From an uncultured Alphaproteobacteria bacterium (GTDB taxonomy: Bacteria; Pseudomonadota; Alphaproteobacteria; RF32; CAG-239): a stretch of 49,527 nucleotides of DNA. Below, piece after piece: positions 42,499 to 49,527 of this stretch. The notes beneath the pieces are model-generated. The model did not search any database and was not told the DNA's origin. It worked only from the letters and a program-made list of their open reading frames with translations. The DNA is taken from contig CAKQUE010000011.1 in assembly GCA_934277435.1 (NCBI GenBank), positions 1-49,527 on the forward strand, written 5' to 3'. The stretch's first letter is position 1. Each line of letters opens with the position of its first letter. Both the position numbers and the translations under genes were made by a program.

Positions 42499-44067
42499 AT
42501 GAAATTTGCTGCAGGTTTAATTAAAATTTTCAGCGGCGTGCTTTCCGCATTTGTTTTTGGCGCTTTTTTATATTACACATACCAATATCAAACCACCAAG
42601 GATGCCGACAATTTGTTTACTGCCAATATAGCATTGGTAGTGTTTTTAATCTCATCTGTGACTTTTGCCCTGCTTTTTATTTTGTTTGACGTTTATCAAA
42701 ACAAAAACAATGAAAGCGATTTGGTAAAACTTTTAAAAGGCACAGATTTAAATAGAAATACCGAAAATAGCAACATTACTGATTTATTGGTAAAAATTGC
42801 TTCTTTCAACAATCTAACAAACCAGCTGTTAGACGGACATTTTAAAGAACTAACCGAGGGAATAAACAATCTCAATAACAAATCTGATTTAAACGGTACT
42901 AATTTTCAAAACACCTTGCAGCAGCTAACCGCTATTTGCGGAGAAATATCGCAGTATGTCGATAATATCAAAACAGAAAACGCCAAAGAAAATCAGCGCA
43001 ATGCAGGACATAGCGGCAACTTTGATGTTTTGGTGGCCACCGTTTCCCGTTTGAGTTCAGATTTAAATGACTTAAACGGACGTATGCTTGATGTGGTTAA
43101 CAAAATAAGCAAAAATGTCACAACAAGCATTCAAAGTCATACGGATATAGATAATGAAATAAAAGAATTACTGCAAAAAATTTTGTTAGCGAAAAACAGC
43201 GTAGGCAGCTCTGCGACTATGTCGGAATCTCCTATTTCTCCTTCTGCTCTAACACCAATCACAACAAAAAATATTGATGATAGCGTAGAAGCACCGCAAT
43301 CTGTGGCTGATTTTTATGAAGAACAGCTAAAAAACTCCACAGATGAAAAAATAGACAAAGTTACGGAAGATTCTGATGATGTTGAAGAAGTCCCTGACGA
43401 AGTTGAAGAAGATGAGGAAATTCAACAAGAGAATGAACAGCGTATTGACGAGCTATTAAAAACCCCGTTAACCGACGAAAGTTTTGAGCCTAAAACAAAT
43501 GATTTAACAGAGCTCAAATCTGAAACTCTGGTTGAAGACCAAGTTGCTGATGATATTGCTGCCAAAGAAACAAAAGAGCCTTGGGAAGAACCTCTCTCTG
43601 CCGAAATCAACGACGCAGAACAAGCATATACGCAACAGCAAACAGCTATTGAACCGTATTTTGAAACTCCAAATGAACAGTCTGAAACATTTGATACAAC
43701 GGCTAATTTCCAAGATACAGCAACACCAGAAAACATAGCACCTCAAGAGTTGCCACCTTCTTTTTCTTTGGAAGCATCAGATCCGTTTAACCCTTCGCCG
43801 GAACATTTTGAAGATTTGGCCGACAAACAACCTCTGACTGACGAAAAACCGATAACGTTGGATTTAGAAGATGAAGAGCCTGTTTCTTTGGATTTGCCTA
43901 ATGAAGAAAGCAATGTTAAACTTGATGATATATTCAATGATAATTTTGCCTCAGAAATAGCTGATTTAGACATTTTAAAAGATAATGGAAATAATCAAAA
44001 CGATGATAAAATCTCAGTAGAAGATTTGCTTGCCGATGACAATGATCCCTACAATCCAAACAAATAA
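42499..44067 (+). CDS. Large acidic membrane protein with coiled coil, unknown function
   Basis: A 522-residue protein with two N-terminal membrane helices (about 7-28 and 42-65), then Asn/Leu-rich helical segments (ITDLLVKIASFNNLTNQLL, DFNNL-type) that may form a coiled coil to about 235. The last 250 residues are very acidic, with runs of Glu and Asp (EEVPDEVEEDEE, DLEDEEPVSLDL). No domain is recognisable. AAGGAG precedes the ATG. The topology fits an inner-membrane anchor with a long acidic cytoplasmic or periplasmic tail, perhaps a cell-organisation protein; this is inference. Confidence 0.6.
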   Translation: MKFAAGLIKIFSGVLSAFVFGAFLYYTYQYQTTKDADNLFTANIALVVFLISSVTFALLFILFDVYQNKNNESDLVKLLKGTDLNRNTENSNITDLLVKIASFNNLTNQLLDGHFKELTEGINNLNNKSDLNGTNFQNTLQQLTAICGEISQYVDNIKTENAKENQRNAGHSGNFDVLVATVSRLSSDLNDLNGRMLDVVNKISKNVTTSIQSHTDIDNEIKELLQKILLAKNSVGSSATMSESPISPSALTPITTKNIDDSVEAPQSVADFYEEQLKNSTDEKIDKVTEDSDDVEEVPDEVEEDEEIQQENEQRIDELLKTPLTDESFEPKTNDLTELKSETLVEDQVADDIAAKETKEPWEEPLSAEINDAEQAYTQQQTAIEPYFETPNEQSETFDTTANFQDTATPENIAPQELPPSFSLEASDPFNPSPEHFEDLADKQPLTDEKPITLDLEDEEPVSLDLPNEESNVKLDDIFNDNFASEIADLDILKDNGNNQNDDKISVEDLLADDNDPYNPNK

Positions 44068-44094
44068 CTTCTAAAATAAAATATTGCAAACAAA

Positions 44095-44130
44095 AAAATA
44101 CAGTGTTATCTTAGCGCTGTATTTTTTATT
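44095..44130 (+). terminator. Intrinsic terminator after the acidic membrane protein
   Basis: AATACAG and CTGTATT, extended by one pair, then TTTTTTATTTT. Confidence 0.75.
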
Positions 44131-44158
44131 TTGATGTTTCATTTTTAATATAATCATT

Positions 44159-45589
44159 ATGGAAAAATTTGTTTATAATCCAAAGTCTTCCAAAGCTGAG
44201 GAATTTATTTCGCACAACGAAATCTGCGCCACGCTGAAATATGCCGACCAAAACAAAAACAATCTTGCTTTAGTTCGGCATATTTTAGACAAAGCCAAGC
44301 AAGAAAAAGGTTTGTCTCATCGTGAAGCTTCGGTTTTGCTGGCTTGTGACAATCCAAAGATTGAGGCAGAAATTTTTGCACTTGCCGAACGTATAAAACA
44401 AAACTACTACGGCAACCGCATTGTGCTTTTTGCCCCGCTTTATCTTTCCAACTATTGCGTAAACAGCTGTGTTTACTGCCCATACCACATTAAAAACAAG
44501 CATATCTTCCGCAAAAAGATGACTCAAGAGGAAATCCGTCAAGAAGTTATTGCTTTGCAGGATATGGGACATAAGCGCTTGGCGTTGGAACTGGGAGAAG
44601 ACCCCATAAACAACCCGATTGAATACGTTTTGGAAAGCATTGATACCATTTATGGAATTAAGCACAAAAACGGAGCAATCCGCCGCGTCAATGTCAACAT
44701 TGCCGCCACCACAGTTGAAAACTATGCTAAGCTGCACAAGGCTGGTATTGGCACTTATATTTTGTTTCAAGAAACCTATAACAAGGAATCTTACGAACAG
44801 CTGCACCCCAAAGGACCTAAGCACAATTATGCTTGGCATACTGAAGCTATGGACAGGGCTATGCAAGGCGGTATTGACGATGTTGGACTTGGTGTTTTGT
44901 TTGGTTTGTCAACCTATCGTTACGAATTTAGCGGTTTGTTGATGCACGCCGAACATTTGGAAGCCGTTTTTGGAGTTGGACCGCACACCATCAGCGTCCC
45001 TCGCCTGCGTTCAGCCGACGACATTGACCCTAGTCAATTCAGCAACTGCGTTCCGGATAGCATTTTTGCCAAAATTGTGGCTTTAATCCGCATCGCCGTG
45101 CCTTATACCGGCATGATTGTTTCTACCCGCGAGAGTCAAAAAACTCGTGAACAAGTTTTGAAACTTGGTATCTCGCAAATCTCCGGCGGCTCTAAAACTT
45201 CTGTCGGCGGCTATGCCAAACCAGAAGCAGAAAATGAGCATTCTGAGCAGTTTGAGGTTGAAGATACCCGTTCGCTTGATGAAGTCATAAATTGGCTGAT
45301 GCGTCTTGGTTATGTGCCTAGTTTTTGCACGGCTTGCTATCGTTCTGGCCGCACCGGCGACCGCTTTATGGAACTTTGTAAAGCCAAGCAGATTCACAAC
45401 TGCTGCCACCCAAACGCCATTATGACGTTGGAAGAGTTTTTGACAGACTATGCCTCGGCAGACACTAAAGCCGTTGGCGAAAAGTTGATTGAACAAGAGC
45501 TGAAAACATTTCCGCCTAAGCTTGCTGATATAATCCGAGAAAGACTGGATAAAATACGCAGCAACCGTGGAAATGACTTTTACTTCTAA
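44159..45589 (+). CDS. hydG: [FeFe]-hydrogenase maturase HydG
   Basis: Radical SAM tyrosine lyase that makes the CO and cyanide ligands of the [FeFe]-hydrogenase H-cluster. The 476-residue protein has the radical SAM cluster motif CVNSCVYC (Cys100, 104, 107). The C-terminus has the CX2CX22C motif (CTAC then a Cys 23 later) that binds the auxiliary cluster and separates HydG from its homologue ThiH. No hydE, hydF or hydrogenase gene is in the window. The start is the only ATG in the region; no clear SD. It is flanked by terminators, so it is transcribed alone. Confidence 0.95.
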   Translation: MEKFVYNPKSSKAEEFISHNEICATLKYADQNKNNLALVRHILDKAKQEKGLSHREASVLLACDNPKIEAEIFALAERIKQNYYGNRIVLFAPLYLSNYCVNSCVYCPYHIKNKHIFRKKMTQEEIRQEVIALQDMGHKRLALELGEDPINNPIEYVLESIDTIYGIKHKNGAIRRVNVNIAATTVENYAKLHKAGIGTYILFQETYNKESYEQLHPKGPKHNYAWHTEAMDRAMQGGIDDVGLGVLFGLSTYRYEFSGLLMHAEHLEAVFGVGPHTISVPRLRSADDIDPSQFSNCVPDSIFAKIVALIRIAVPYTGMIVSTRESQKTREQVLKLGISQISGGSKTSVGGYAKPEAENEHSEQFEVEDTRSLDEVINWLMRLGYVPSFCTACYRSGRTGDRFMELCKAKQIHNCCHPNAIMTLEEFLTDYASADTKAVGEKLIEQELKTFPPKLADIIRERLDKIRSNRGNDFYF

Positions 45590-45593
45590 TCAA

Positions 45594-45634
45594 AAAAAAT
45601 CCGCCTGTTTATAAGAAACAGACGGATTTTTTTA
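45594..45634. terminator. Bidirectional terminator between hydG and the deaminase gene
   Basis: AATCCG and CGGATT with an inner CTGTTT/AAACAG stem, and long A and T runs on either side. Confidence 0.85.
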
Positions 45635-46099
45635 GTATATTGTTTTATTTTTCTTACTATATTCTTCAAACAACTTCAAGCAATCGTCCCTATCCAATTC
45701 CGTCATATCCAAAACGGATTTGTCTTTGCACTTGTCTTCTATAAAACGATACATAAAATCATCTCTAAAACCAATGTGTTCTGCATCTTCGGGACGGCAG
45801 CCGAAATACACTTTTTTGATATTTGCCCAAATAATGGCCGACAGACACATTGGACAAGGATAAGCTGTGGTATATAAAACACAGCCGCTTAAATCATAAC
45901 TGCCAGCCTTTTTGCAAGCGACGCGGATAGCATTGACTTCGGCGTGTGCTGTTGGGTCGTTGTCGCGCAGAACCGAATTTGAAGTCACAGCCAAAATTTC
46001 GCCGTTCGCTGCAATTACTGCCGCGCCGAACGGACCACCGATATTTTCATTCATAGTTTTGCGCGCCTGTTCAATAGCCAAACGTAAAATTTCGTTCAT
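45632..46099 (-). CDS. guaD: Nucleoside/guanine deaminase
   Basis: A 155-residue zinc-dependent deaminase of the CDA/TadA superfamily. The zinc motifs are HAE at residues 52-54 and PCPMC at 81-85. The sequence after that, KKVYFGCRPEDAEHIGFRDDFMYRF, is closer to the B. subtilis guanine deaminase than to TadA. The ATG at 46099 has GGAGAA upstream; the TTG just before is not needed. The substrate is probably guanine but is not certain. Confidence 0.82.
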   Translation of the reverse strand: MNEILRLAIEQARKTMNENIGGPFGAAVIAANGEILAVTSNSVLRDNDPTAHAEVNAIRVACKKAGSYDLSGCVLYTTAYPCPMCLSAIIWANIKKVYFGCRPEDAEHIGFRDDFMYRFIEDKCKDKSVLDMTELDRDDCLKLFEEYSKKNKTIY

Positions 46100-46110
46100 C
46101 AAAAATTCTC

Positions 46111-46545
46111 CTAGTAGTTATAATAAATTGTTTCGCCTAAACCGTTTTGGCGAGATGTTCTTTTCAGCTGCCCGCTGTTATCCCGATACTCTGTATCTCC
46201 CAAACTGTTTTCATGCGAAGTCCCCACCAGCATACCGCTATCATTGCGATATTCTGTGTCACCAAGACTATTTTGCCGCGAAGTTCCTGTCAGCATACCG
46301 CTACTGTTGCGATATTCTGTTTCGCCTAAACTGTTTTCTCGTGAAGTGCCAACCAAGCGTCCGCTATTGTCACGATATTCAGTTTCTCCCAATCCGTTTT
46401 GCCGAGAAGTCCCCAGTAACTGCCCGCTGTTATCGCGGTATTCAGTATCACCCAAACTATTGGTACGCTGATTGCTTACCTCACCCAAACAAAATGCCTG
46501 CGCCGATAGTGGCAGTAATAAACAAGCCATCAATAAATATTTCAT
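46111..46545 (-). CDS. Secreted 21-residue-repeat protein
   Basis: A 144-residue protein. Signal peptide to about AQA, then five full 21-residue repeats of the type NSLGDTEYRDNSGQLLGTSR plus one partial, from residue 29 on. The 63-bp DNA repeats are clearly visible. The polar repeats with aromatic Tyr are likely to form beta hairpins. Similar repeats occur in scattered hypothetical proteins of Proteobacteria; no function is known. AAGGAG precedes the ATG. It lies 11 bp upstream of the deaminase gene and may share a transcript. Confidence 0.85.
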   Translation of the reverse strand: MKYLLMACLLLPLSAQAFCLGEVSNQRTNSLGDTEYRDNSGQLLGTSRQNGLGETEYRDNSGRLVGTSRENSLGETEYRNSSGMLTGTSRQNSLGDTEYRNDSGMLVGTSHENSLGDTEYRDNSGQLKRTSRQNGLGETIYYNY

Positions 46546-46560
46546 TTTCTTACTCCTTAT

Positions 46561-47058
46561 TTACAGCGTTAAATCTGCAAATTTTGCTCCGATTGCCGCG
46601 GCCAAAGCTTCGGCGTTCAGCTCCAGTGTAACACCGATTTTTCCGCCCGAAAGGCAAAATGTGTCAAATAAAATTGCCGTTTCATCAATAAAAACCGGAA
46701 ATTGTTTTTTCATTCCCAACGGAGAGCATCCGCCGTGTACATAGCCGGTCAGTGGCAAAAGTTTTTTCAGCGGCAGCATTTCCAAATTTTTTACACCGGC
46801 GGCATGAGCGGCTTTTTTAACGCTGAGTTCGGCGTTTGCCGGAATCACAAAAACAAAATGTTCAAAACCGTGCTGATCGTTTGGCGATTGCGTCACCAAA
46901 GTTTTAAACACCTGCTCTTCCGGCTTTTGCAAATATTGCGCCACACTTTTGGCGTCAACACCGTCGGTCACCTCATACTCATACACCTTATACGGAATTT
47001 TGGCAGTTTCCACAATCCGCATAGCGTTAGTTTTTATCATTTTCTCTACATTTTTCAT
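46561..47058 (-). CDS. ybaK: Cys-tRNA(Pro)/Cys-tRNA(Cys) deacylase YbaK-type
   Basis: Clears mischarged Cys-tRNAPro. The 165-residue protein has the YbaK/EbsC fold: KTNAMRIVETAKIPYKVYEYE, the central FVFVIPANAELSVKKAA and the signature GYVHGGCSPLGMKKQFPVFID. I take the ATG at 47058; the ATG at 47040 (AGAGAA upstream) is a real alternative. The longer frame upstream to 47190 has no SD and would run into the ldh promoter region. Confidence 0.9.
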   Translation of the reverse strand: MKNVEKMIKTNAMRIVETAKIPYKVYEYEVTDGVDAKSVAQYLQKPEEQVFKTLVTQSPNDQHGFEHFVFVIPANAELSVKKAAHAAGVKNLEMLPLKKLLPLTGYVHGGCSPLGMKKQFPVFIDETAILFDTFCLSGGKIGVTLELNAEALAAAIGAKFADLTL

Positions 47059-47139
47059 AATTTTTCTATATAAACTTTCGCTCAATCTGTCAACCCTGTT
47101 TTTTATAGAAAAAAAATTGTAAAAAATTGAAAAAAGGTA

Positions 47140-47169
47140 TTGCAATTTGGCTACAAAGATATCTATATA
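47140..47169 (+). promoter_or_regulatory. Possible ldh promoter
   Basis: TTGCAA and TATATA with an 18-bp spacer, 43 bp before the ldh start. Confidence 0.45.
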
Positions 47170-47211
47170 AGTAGATGAATTTTTGAACATATTTTAAATT
47201 GGAGAGAAAAC

Positions 47212-48162
47212 ATGAAAGTTGGTATTATCGGTGCCGGTTCTGTTGGAAGTGCTGCGGCATTTTCATTGATGATGACAGGCGTTGCTCACAAAGTTGTATT
47301 GATTGATATGAATGAAAAAAAAGCTCAAGCCGAAGCTATGGACATTGCTCACGCAGCTCCATTTGGCCATGCCGGAAAAATCAAAGCCGGAACTTATGAA
47401 GATTTGGAAGGCTGCGAAGTTGTTATCGTTACCGCTGGCGCTAACCAAAAACCGGGTGAAACCCGCATTGACCTTTTGGGACGCAACGTTAAAATTTTTG
47501 AGAGCATTATTCCGCAGGTTGCCAAACATGCTCCGAATTCAATTTTGTTAATCACCGCCAACCCTGCCGACATTATGACAGAAGTTGCCCGCAAACTTTC
47601 TGGTTTTCCAAAAGAGCGCGTTATCGGCAGCGGCACGGTTTTGGACACTTCTCGTTTCAGAACATTGTTGGCCTTTTACTTGGGTGTTTCCACAAAATCA
47701 GTACACGCCGATGTTATTGGCGAGCACGGCGACAGCGAGGTTTTGATTTGGTCTAACGCCGAAGCCGGAACTTTGTCTTTGGACGAATACGCCGCTAGTG
47801 TGAATAAAGTTTTGGACGATGCTAAAAAAGCCGAAATCAAAGACGGAGTTGTTAACGCTGCTTATAAAATTATTGAAGGCAAAGGTGCTACTTTCTATGG
47901 TATTGCCGGCGCATTGACTCAAATTTGTCGCGCCATCAACAATAATGAATACGCTATTTTGACCGTATCATCTCACCACGATGATATTGAAGGCGTAAAA
48001 GGCGTAAGTTTGTCATTGCCGACAGTTATTAATAAAAAAGGTGTTTTCCACGTTATTTCTCCAAAACTTTCTGATGATGAACGCGCAAAATTAAAATCCA
48101 GCGCCGAAATTATGAAAGAATACACCGACAAAGCTTTGGCTATGATTGAAGAAAATAAATAA
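47212..48162 (+). CDS. ldh: L-lactate dehydrogenase
   Basis: NAD-dependent reduction of pyruvate to lactate. The 316-residue enzyme has the nucleotide-binding GAGSVG at 7-12 and Asp32 for NAD. Substrate choice is read from GANQKPGETR: Gln79 is the lactate dehydrogenase residue where malate dehydrogenases have Arg. The active-site His171 (GEHGDSEV) and Arg148 (DTSRFR) are present. GGAGAG precedes the ATG. It is monocistronic. Confidence 0.92.
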   Translation: MKVGIIGAGSVGSAAAFSLMMTGVAHKVVLIDMNEKKAQAEAMDIAHAAPFGHAGKIKAGTYEDLEGCEVVIVTAGANQKPGETRIDLLGRNVKIFESIIPQVAKHAPNSILLITANPADIMTEVARKLSGFPKERVIGSGTVLDTSRFRTLLAFYLGVSTKSVHADVIGEHGDSEVLIWSNAEAGTLSLDEYAASVNKVLDDAKKAEIKDGVVNAAYKIIEGKGATFYGIAGALTQICRAINNNEYAILTVSSHHDDIEGVKGVSLSLPTVINKKGVFHVISPKLSDDERAKLKSSAEIMKEYTDKALAMIEENK

Positions 48163-48182
48163 TTAAATACCTAAAACTTTTG

Positions 48183-48217
48183 AAAGCCGTTTCTTGCAAA
48201 AGATGCGGCTTTTCTTT
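48183..48217 (+). terminator. Intrinsic terminator after ldh
   Basis: AAAGCCG and CGGCTTT around a 16-base loop, then TTTCTTT. Confidence 0.75.
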
Positions 48218-48223
48218 ATACAA

Positions 48224-48255
48224 CTAAAAGAGCCTTGCCGATTATCCCGCAAGGC
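48224..48255 (-). terminator. Intrinsic terminator after the EamA gene
   Basis: GCCTTGC and GCAAGGC, then TCTTTTAGTT on the minus strand. Confidence 0.75.
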
Positions 48256-48277
48256 CCTGAATTTTTTGTTTAATTTG

Positions 48278-49174
48278 TTATTTATTTAGCTTAGGCTTTT
48301 TACCGTCGCCAATAACAATCATCATTACCGCCGCCAAAATCAAAATAATTCCGCAGACAATACGCACAGATAGATGCTCATTAAACACCGCGACACCGAT
48401 AAACACCGCTGTAACCGGCTCTAAAGCACCCAAAATAGCCGATAAGGTCGGACCAATTAATTTTATGGCAATGGTCATTGTTTCTAGCGATATAATAGTC
48501 GGAATAACAGCCGAACACAACAAGCACGCAAGCATAAACCAAGAGTTTATCGGCTGTAATTCTAGCCCAAAATTAGAGGCAAAAAAGAATACAAACAACC
48601 CAAAAAACATTACATAAAACGTTATTTTAGAGTATTTAATCCGCTTCAGCATTTTTACGTTTTTGAGCGCCACCATATAAACCGCATACGCCAAAGCCGA
48701 AATTAAAACCAGCAAAACGCCAAGCATATTCAGTGTCTGACCGTCTTTGCCCTCATAAAACAAACCAATGCCAACAGTGGTCAAAACAATTGCCGCTACA
48801 GTTTTTAGCGAAATTTTTTCATGAAAAAACATCGCCATCATCAGCGCTACCATAATTGGATATATAAACAAAATCGTCGAAGCTATACCGGCACCGATAT
48901 AGATGTAACTTTGAAACAAAGTTAGCGAAGAAATGGCAAAAACCACACCTAACGGCATCAAAACTCCGGCTTCTCTCCATGATATTTTCAACGAGATTTT
49001 TTTGCGCAATGTCAGCCACAATCCAAAAATTATCAGCGCTAACGCATAGCGATAAAACAAAACTGAATTTACCGTGATTCCGGCTGCGTACAAAGGCAAA
49101 GCAAACAACGGATTTGTACCATAGCAGCACGTTCCCCAAATACCAAGCAAAATTCCCCTATTCTTTCGTTTCAT
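48278..49174 (-). CDS. EamA-family (DMT) transporter
   Basis: A 298-residue inner-membrane protein of the drug/metabolite transporter superfamily. It shows about ten membrane helices in two similar EamA halves, each with the typical GLxxLxWG-like or GxFLxPVxA-like pattern; the second half ends with LGALEPVTAVFIGVAVFNEHLS. Substrate cannot be assigned. The start is the ATG at 49174, preceded by GAGGAGAG; a TTG 18 bp upstream lies inside the SD. Confidence 0.9.
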   Translation of the reverse strand: MKRKNRGILLGIWGTCCYGTNPLFALPLYAAGITVNSVLFYRYALALIIFGLWLTLRKKISLKISWREAGVLMPLGVVFAISSLTLFQSYIYIGAGIASTILFIYPIMVALMMAMFFHEKISLKTVAAIVLTTVGIGLFYEGKDGQTLNMLGVLLVLISALAYAVYMVALKNVKMLKRIKYSKITFYVMFFGLFVFFFASNFGLELQPINSWFMLACLLCSAVIPTIISLETMTIAIKLIGPTLSAILGALEPVTAVFIGVAVFNEHLSVRIVCGIILILAAVMMIVIGDGKKPKLNK

Positions 49175-49306
49175 TTTTTTATCTCTCCTCAAAATTATGA
49201 GCGAGTGCTACAACGTAAAGAGATGTTTGTCAAGACTTGTAAATGCTTTTATTGGCTTGAAAAAAGGAAATTTTTATATTTTTTCACAAATTTTGCATTT
49301 TTGTAC

Positions 49307-49335
49307 TTGACATAGACACAAAAATAAGATATATA
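49307..49335 (+). promoter_or_regulatory. Promoter of initiator tRNA
   Basis: A near-consensus sigma70 promoter: TTGACA and TATATA with exactly 17 bp between, 18 bp before the tRNA. Confidence 0.8.
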
Positions 49336-49352
49336 GAGCACGTTATCGCAAT

Positions 49353-49429
<77 letters not shown>

Positions 49430-49440
49430 ATAAAACAGAA

Positions 49441-49466
49441 AAGTCACCTTTATGGTGGCTTTTTTG
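49441..49466 (+). terminator. Terminator after initiator tRNA
   Basis: AAGTCACC and GGTGGCTT (one wobble), loop TTTAT, then TTTTTT. Confidence 0.8.
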
Positions 49467-49490
49467 GGTTTATATGTGTTGCAAGGAGTT

Positions 49491-49512
49491 GAACCGACGA
49501 AAAAGTCGGTTC
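49491..49512. other. Hairpin at the right window edge
   Basis: GAACCGAC and GTCGGTTC around GAAAAA. No T-run is seen; what follows lies outside the window, so its role is open. Confidence 0.3.
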
Positions 49513-49527
49513 ACTACAAACGAAAGG

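Noticed and set aside
44159..45589. ThiH (thiamine tyrosine lyase)
   Set aside because: The C-terminal CX2CX22C motif is intact, which marks HydG; no thiamine genes are near.
46130..46470. 63-bp repeats as a CRISPR array
   Set aside because: No repeat-spacer alternation; the repeats encode a 21-residue protein repeat with a signal peptide.
47212..48162. Malate dehydrogenase
   Set aside because: The substrate-specifying residue is Gln79 in GANQKPGETR, as in lactate dehydrogenases, not Arg.

Overview
The window looks like chromosome of a low-GC, Gram-negative alphaproteobacterium with an anaerobic or fermentative lifestyle. Evidence for Gram-negative: kdsA, a PagP-like lipid A palmitoyltransferase, RlpA, an OmpA-type lipoprotein. 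Evidence for Alphaproteobacteria: the recO-parC pair and the gene order rlpA-dacC-tmk-holB-(metG missing)-tatD-MBL hydrolase, plus the form of the initiator tRNA. Evidence for anaerobic metabolism: HydG, the [FeFe]-hydrogenase maturase, and an NAD-dependent L-lactate dehydrogenase. An uncultured animal-gut Alphaproteobacterium is my best guess, by inference only.

Layout. 172-9239 is a dense minus-strand run: an APH-family kinase, pheA, parC, recO, kdsA, pagP, a DUF502 membrane protein, recJ and an OmpA-like lipoprotein. 9406-9873 is a single plus-strand DUF192 lipoprotein with its own promoter and terminator. 9951-16370 is a tightly overlapping minus-strand operon (DHH phosphoesterase, MBL hydrolase, TatD, holB, tmk, dacC, rlpA), followed on the same strand by mltB, mscL, glyA and rpiB. 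Two plus-strand tRNAs (Cys, Asn) start at 20199.

20405-23084 is an accessory patch: a pilin-like protein preceded by a promoter/structured-RNA/terminator unit, a degenerate lysozyme-like membrane protein, and a lipoprotein whose signal region is tandemly duplicated. 23228-24902 carries a fused SpmA/SpmB-type membrane protein and dtd. 24977-28633 is rich in small membrane proteins, including a cluster of three microproteins (33, 30 and 58 aa) and a related lone 42-aa one, around a DUF4105 protein and a DUF3015 protein. 28781-32402 holds rnhA, an AlbA_2-domain protein, an M16 peptidase and elbB. A second pilin-like gene (32408-33112) has a leader containing a 24-bp inverted repeat, and faces gltX. 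34935-39001 contains poorly known envelope and repeat proteins (four EF-hands, TerB-like, lipoprotein, alpha-solenoid-like). The rest holds tig, tRNA-Leu, prfC, a large acidic membrane protein, hydG, a guanine-deaminase-like enzyme, a 21-residue-repeat secreted protein, ybaK, ldh, an EamA transporter and initiator tRNA-fMet.

The most unusual material is noncoding or very small: the pseudoknotted element at 21131-21370, the inverted-repeat leader at 33126-33307, and the SD-less microprotein cluster at 25456-25884. Genes are mostly separated by clean intrinsic terminators, and most conserved genes have clear GGAG-type ribosome binding sites.
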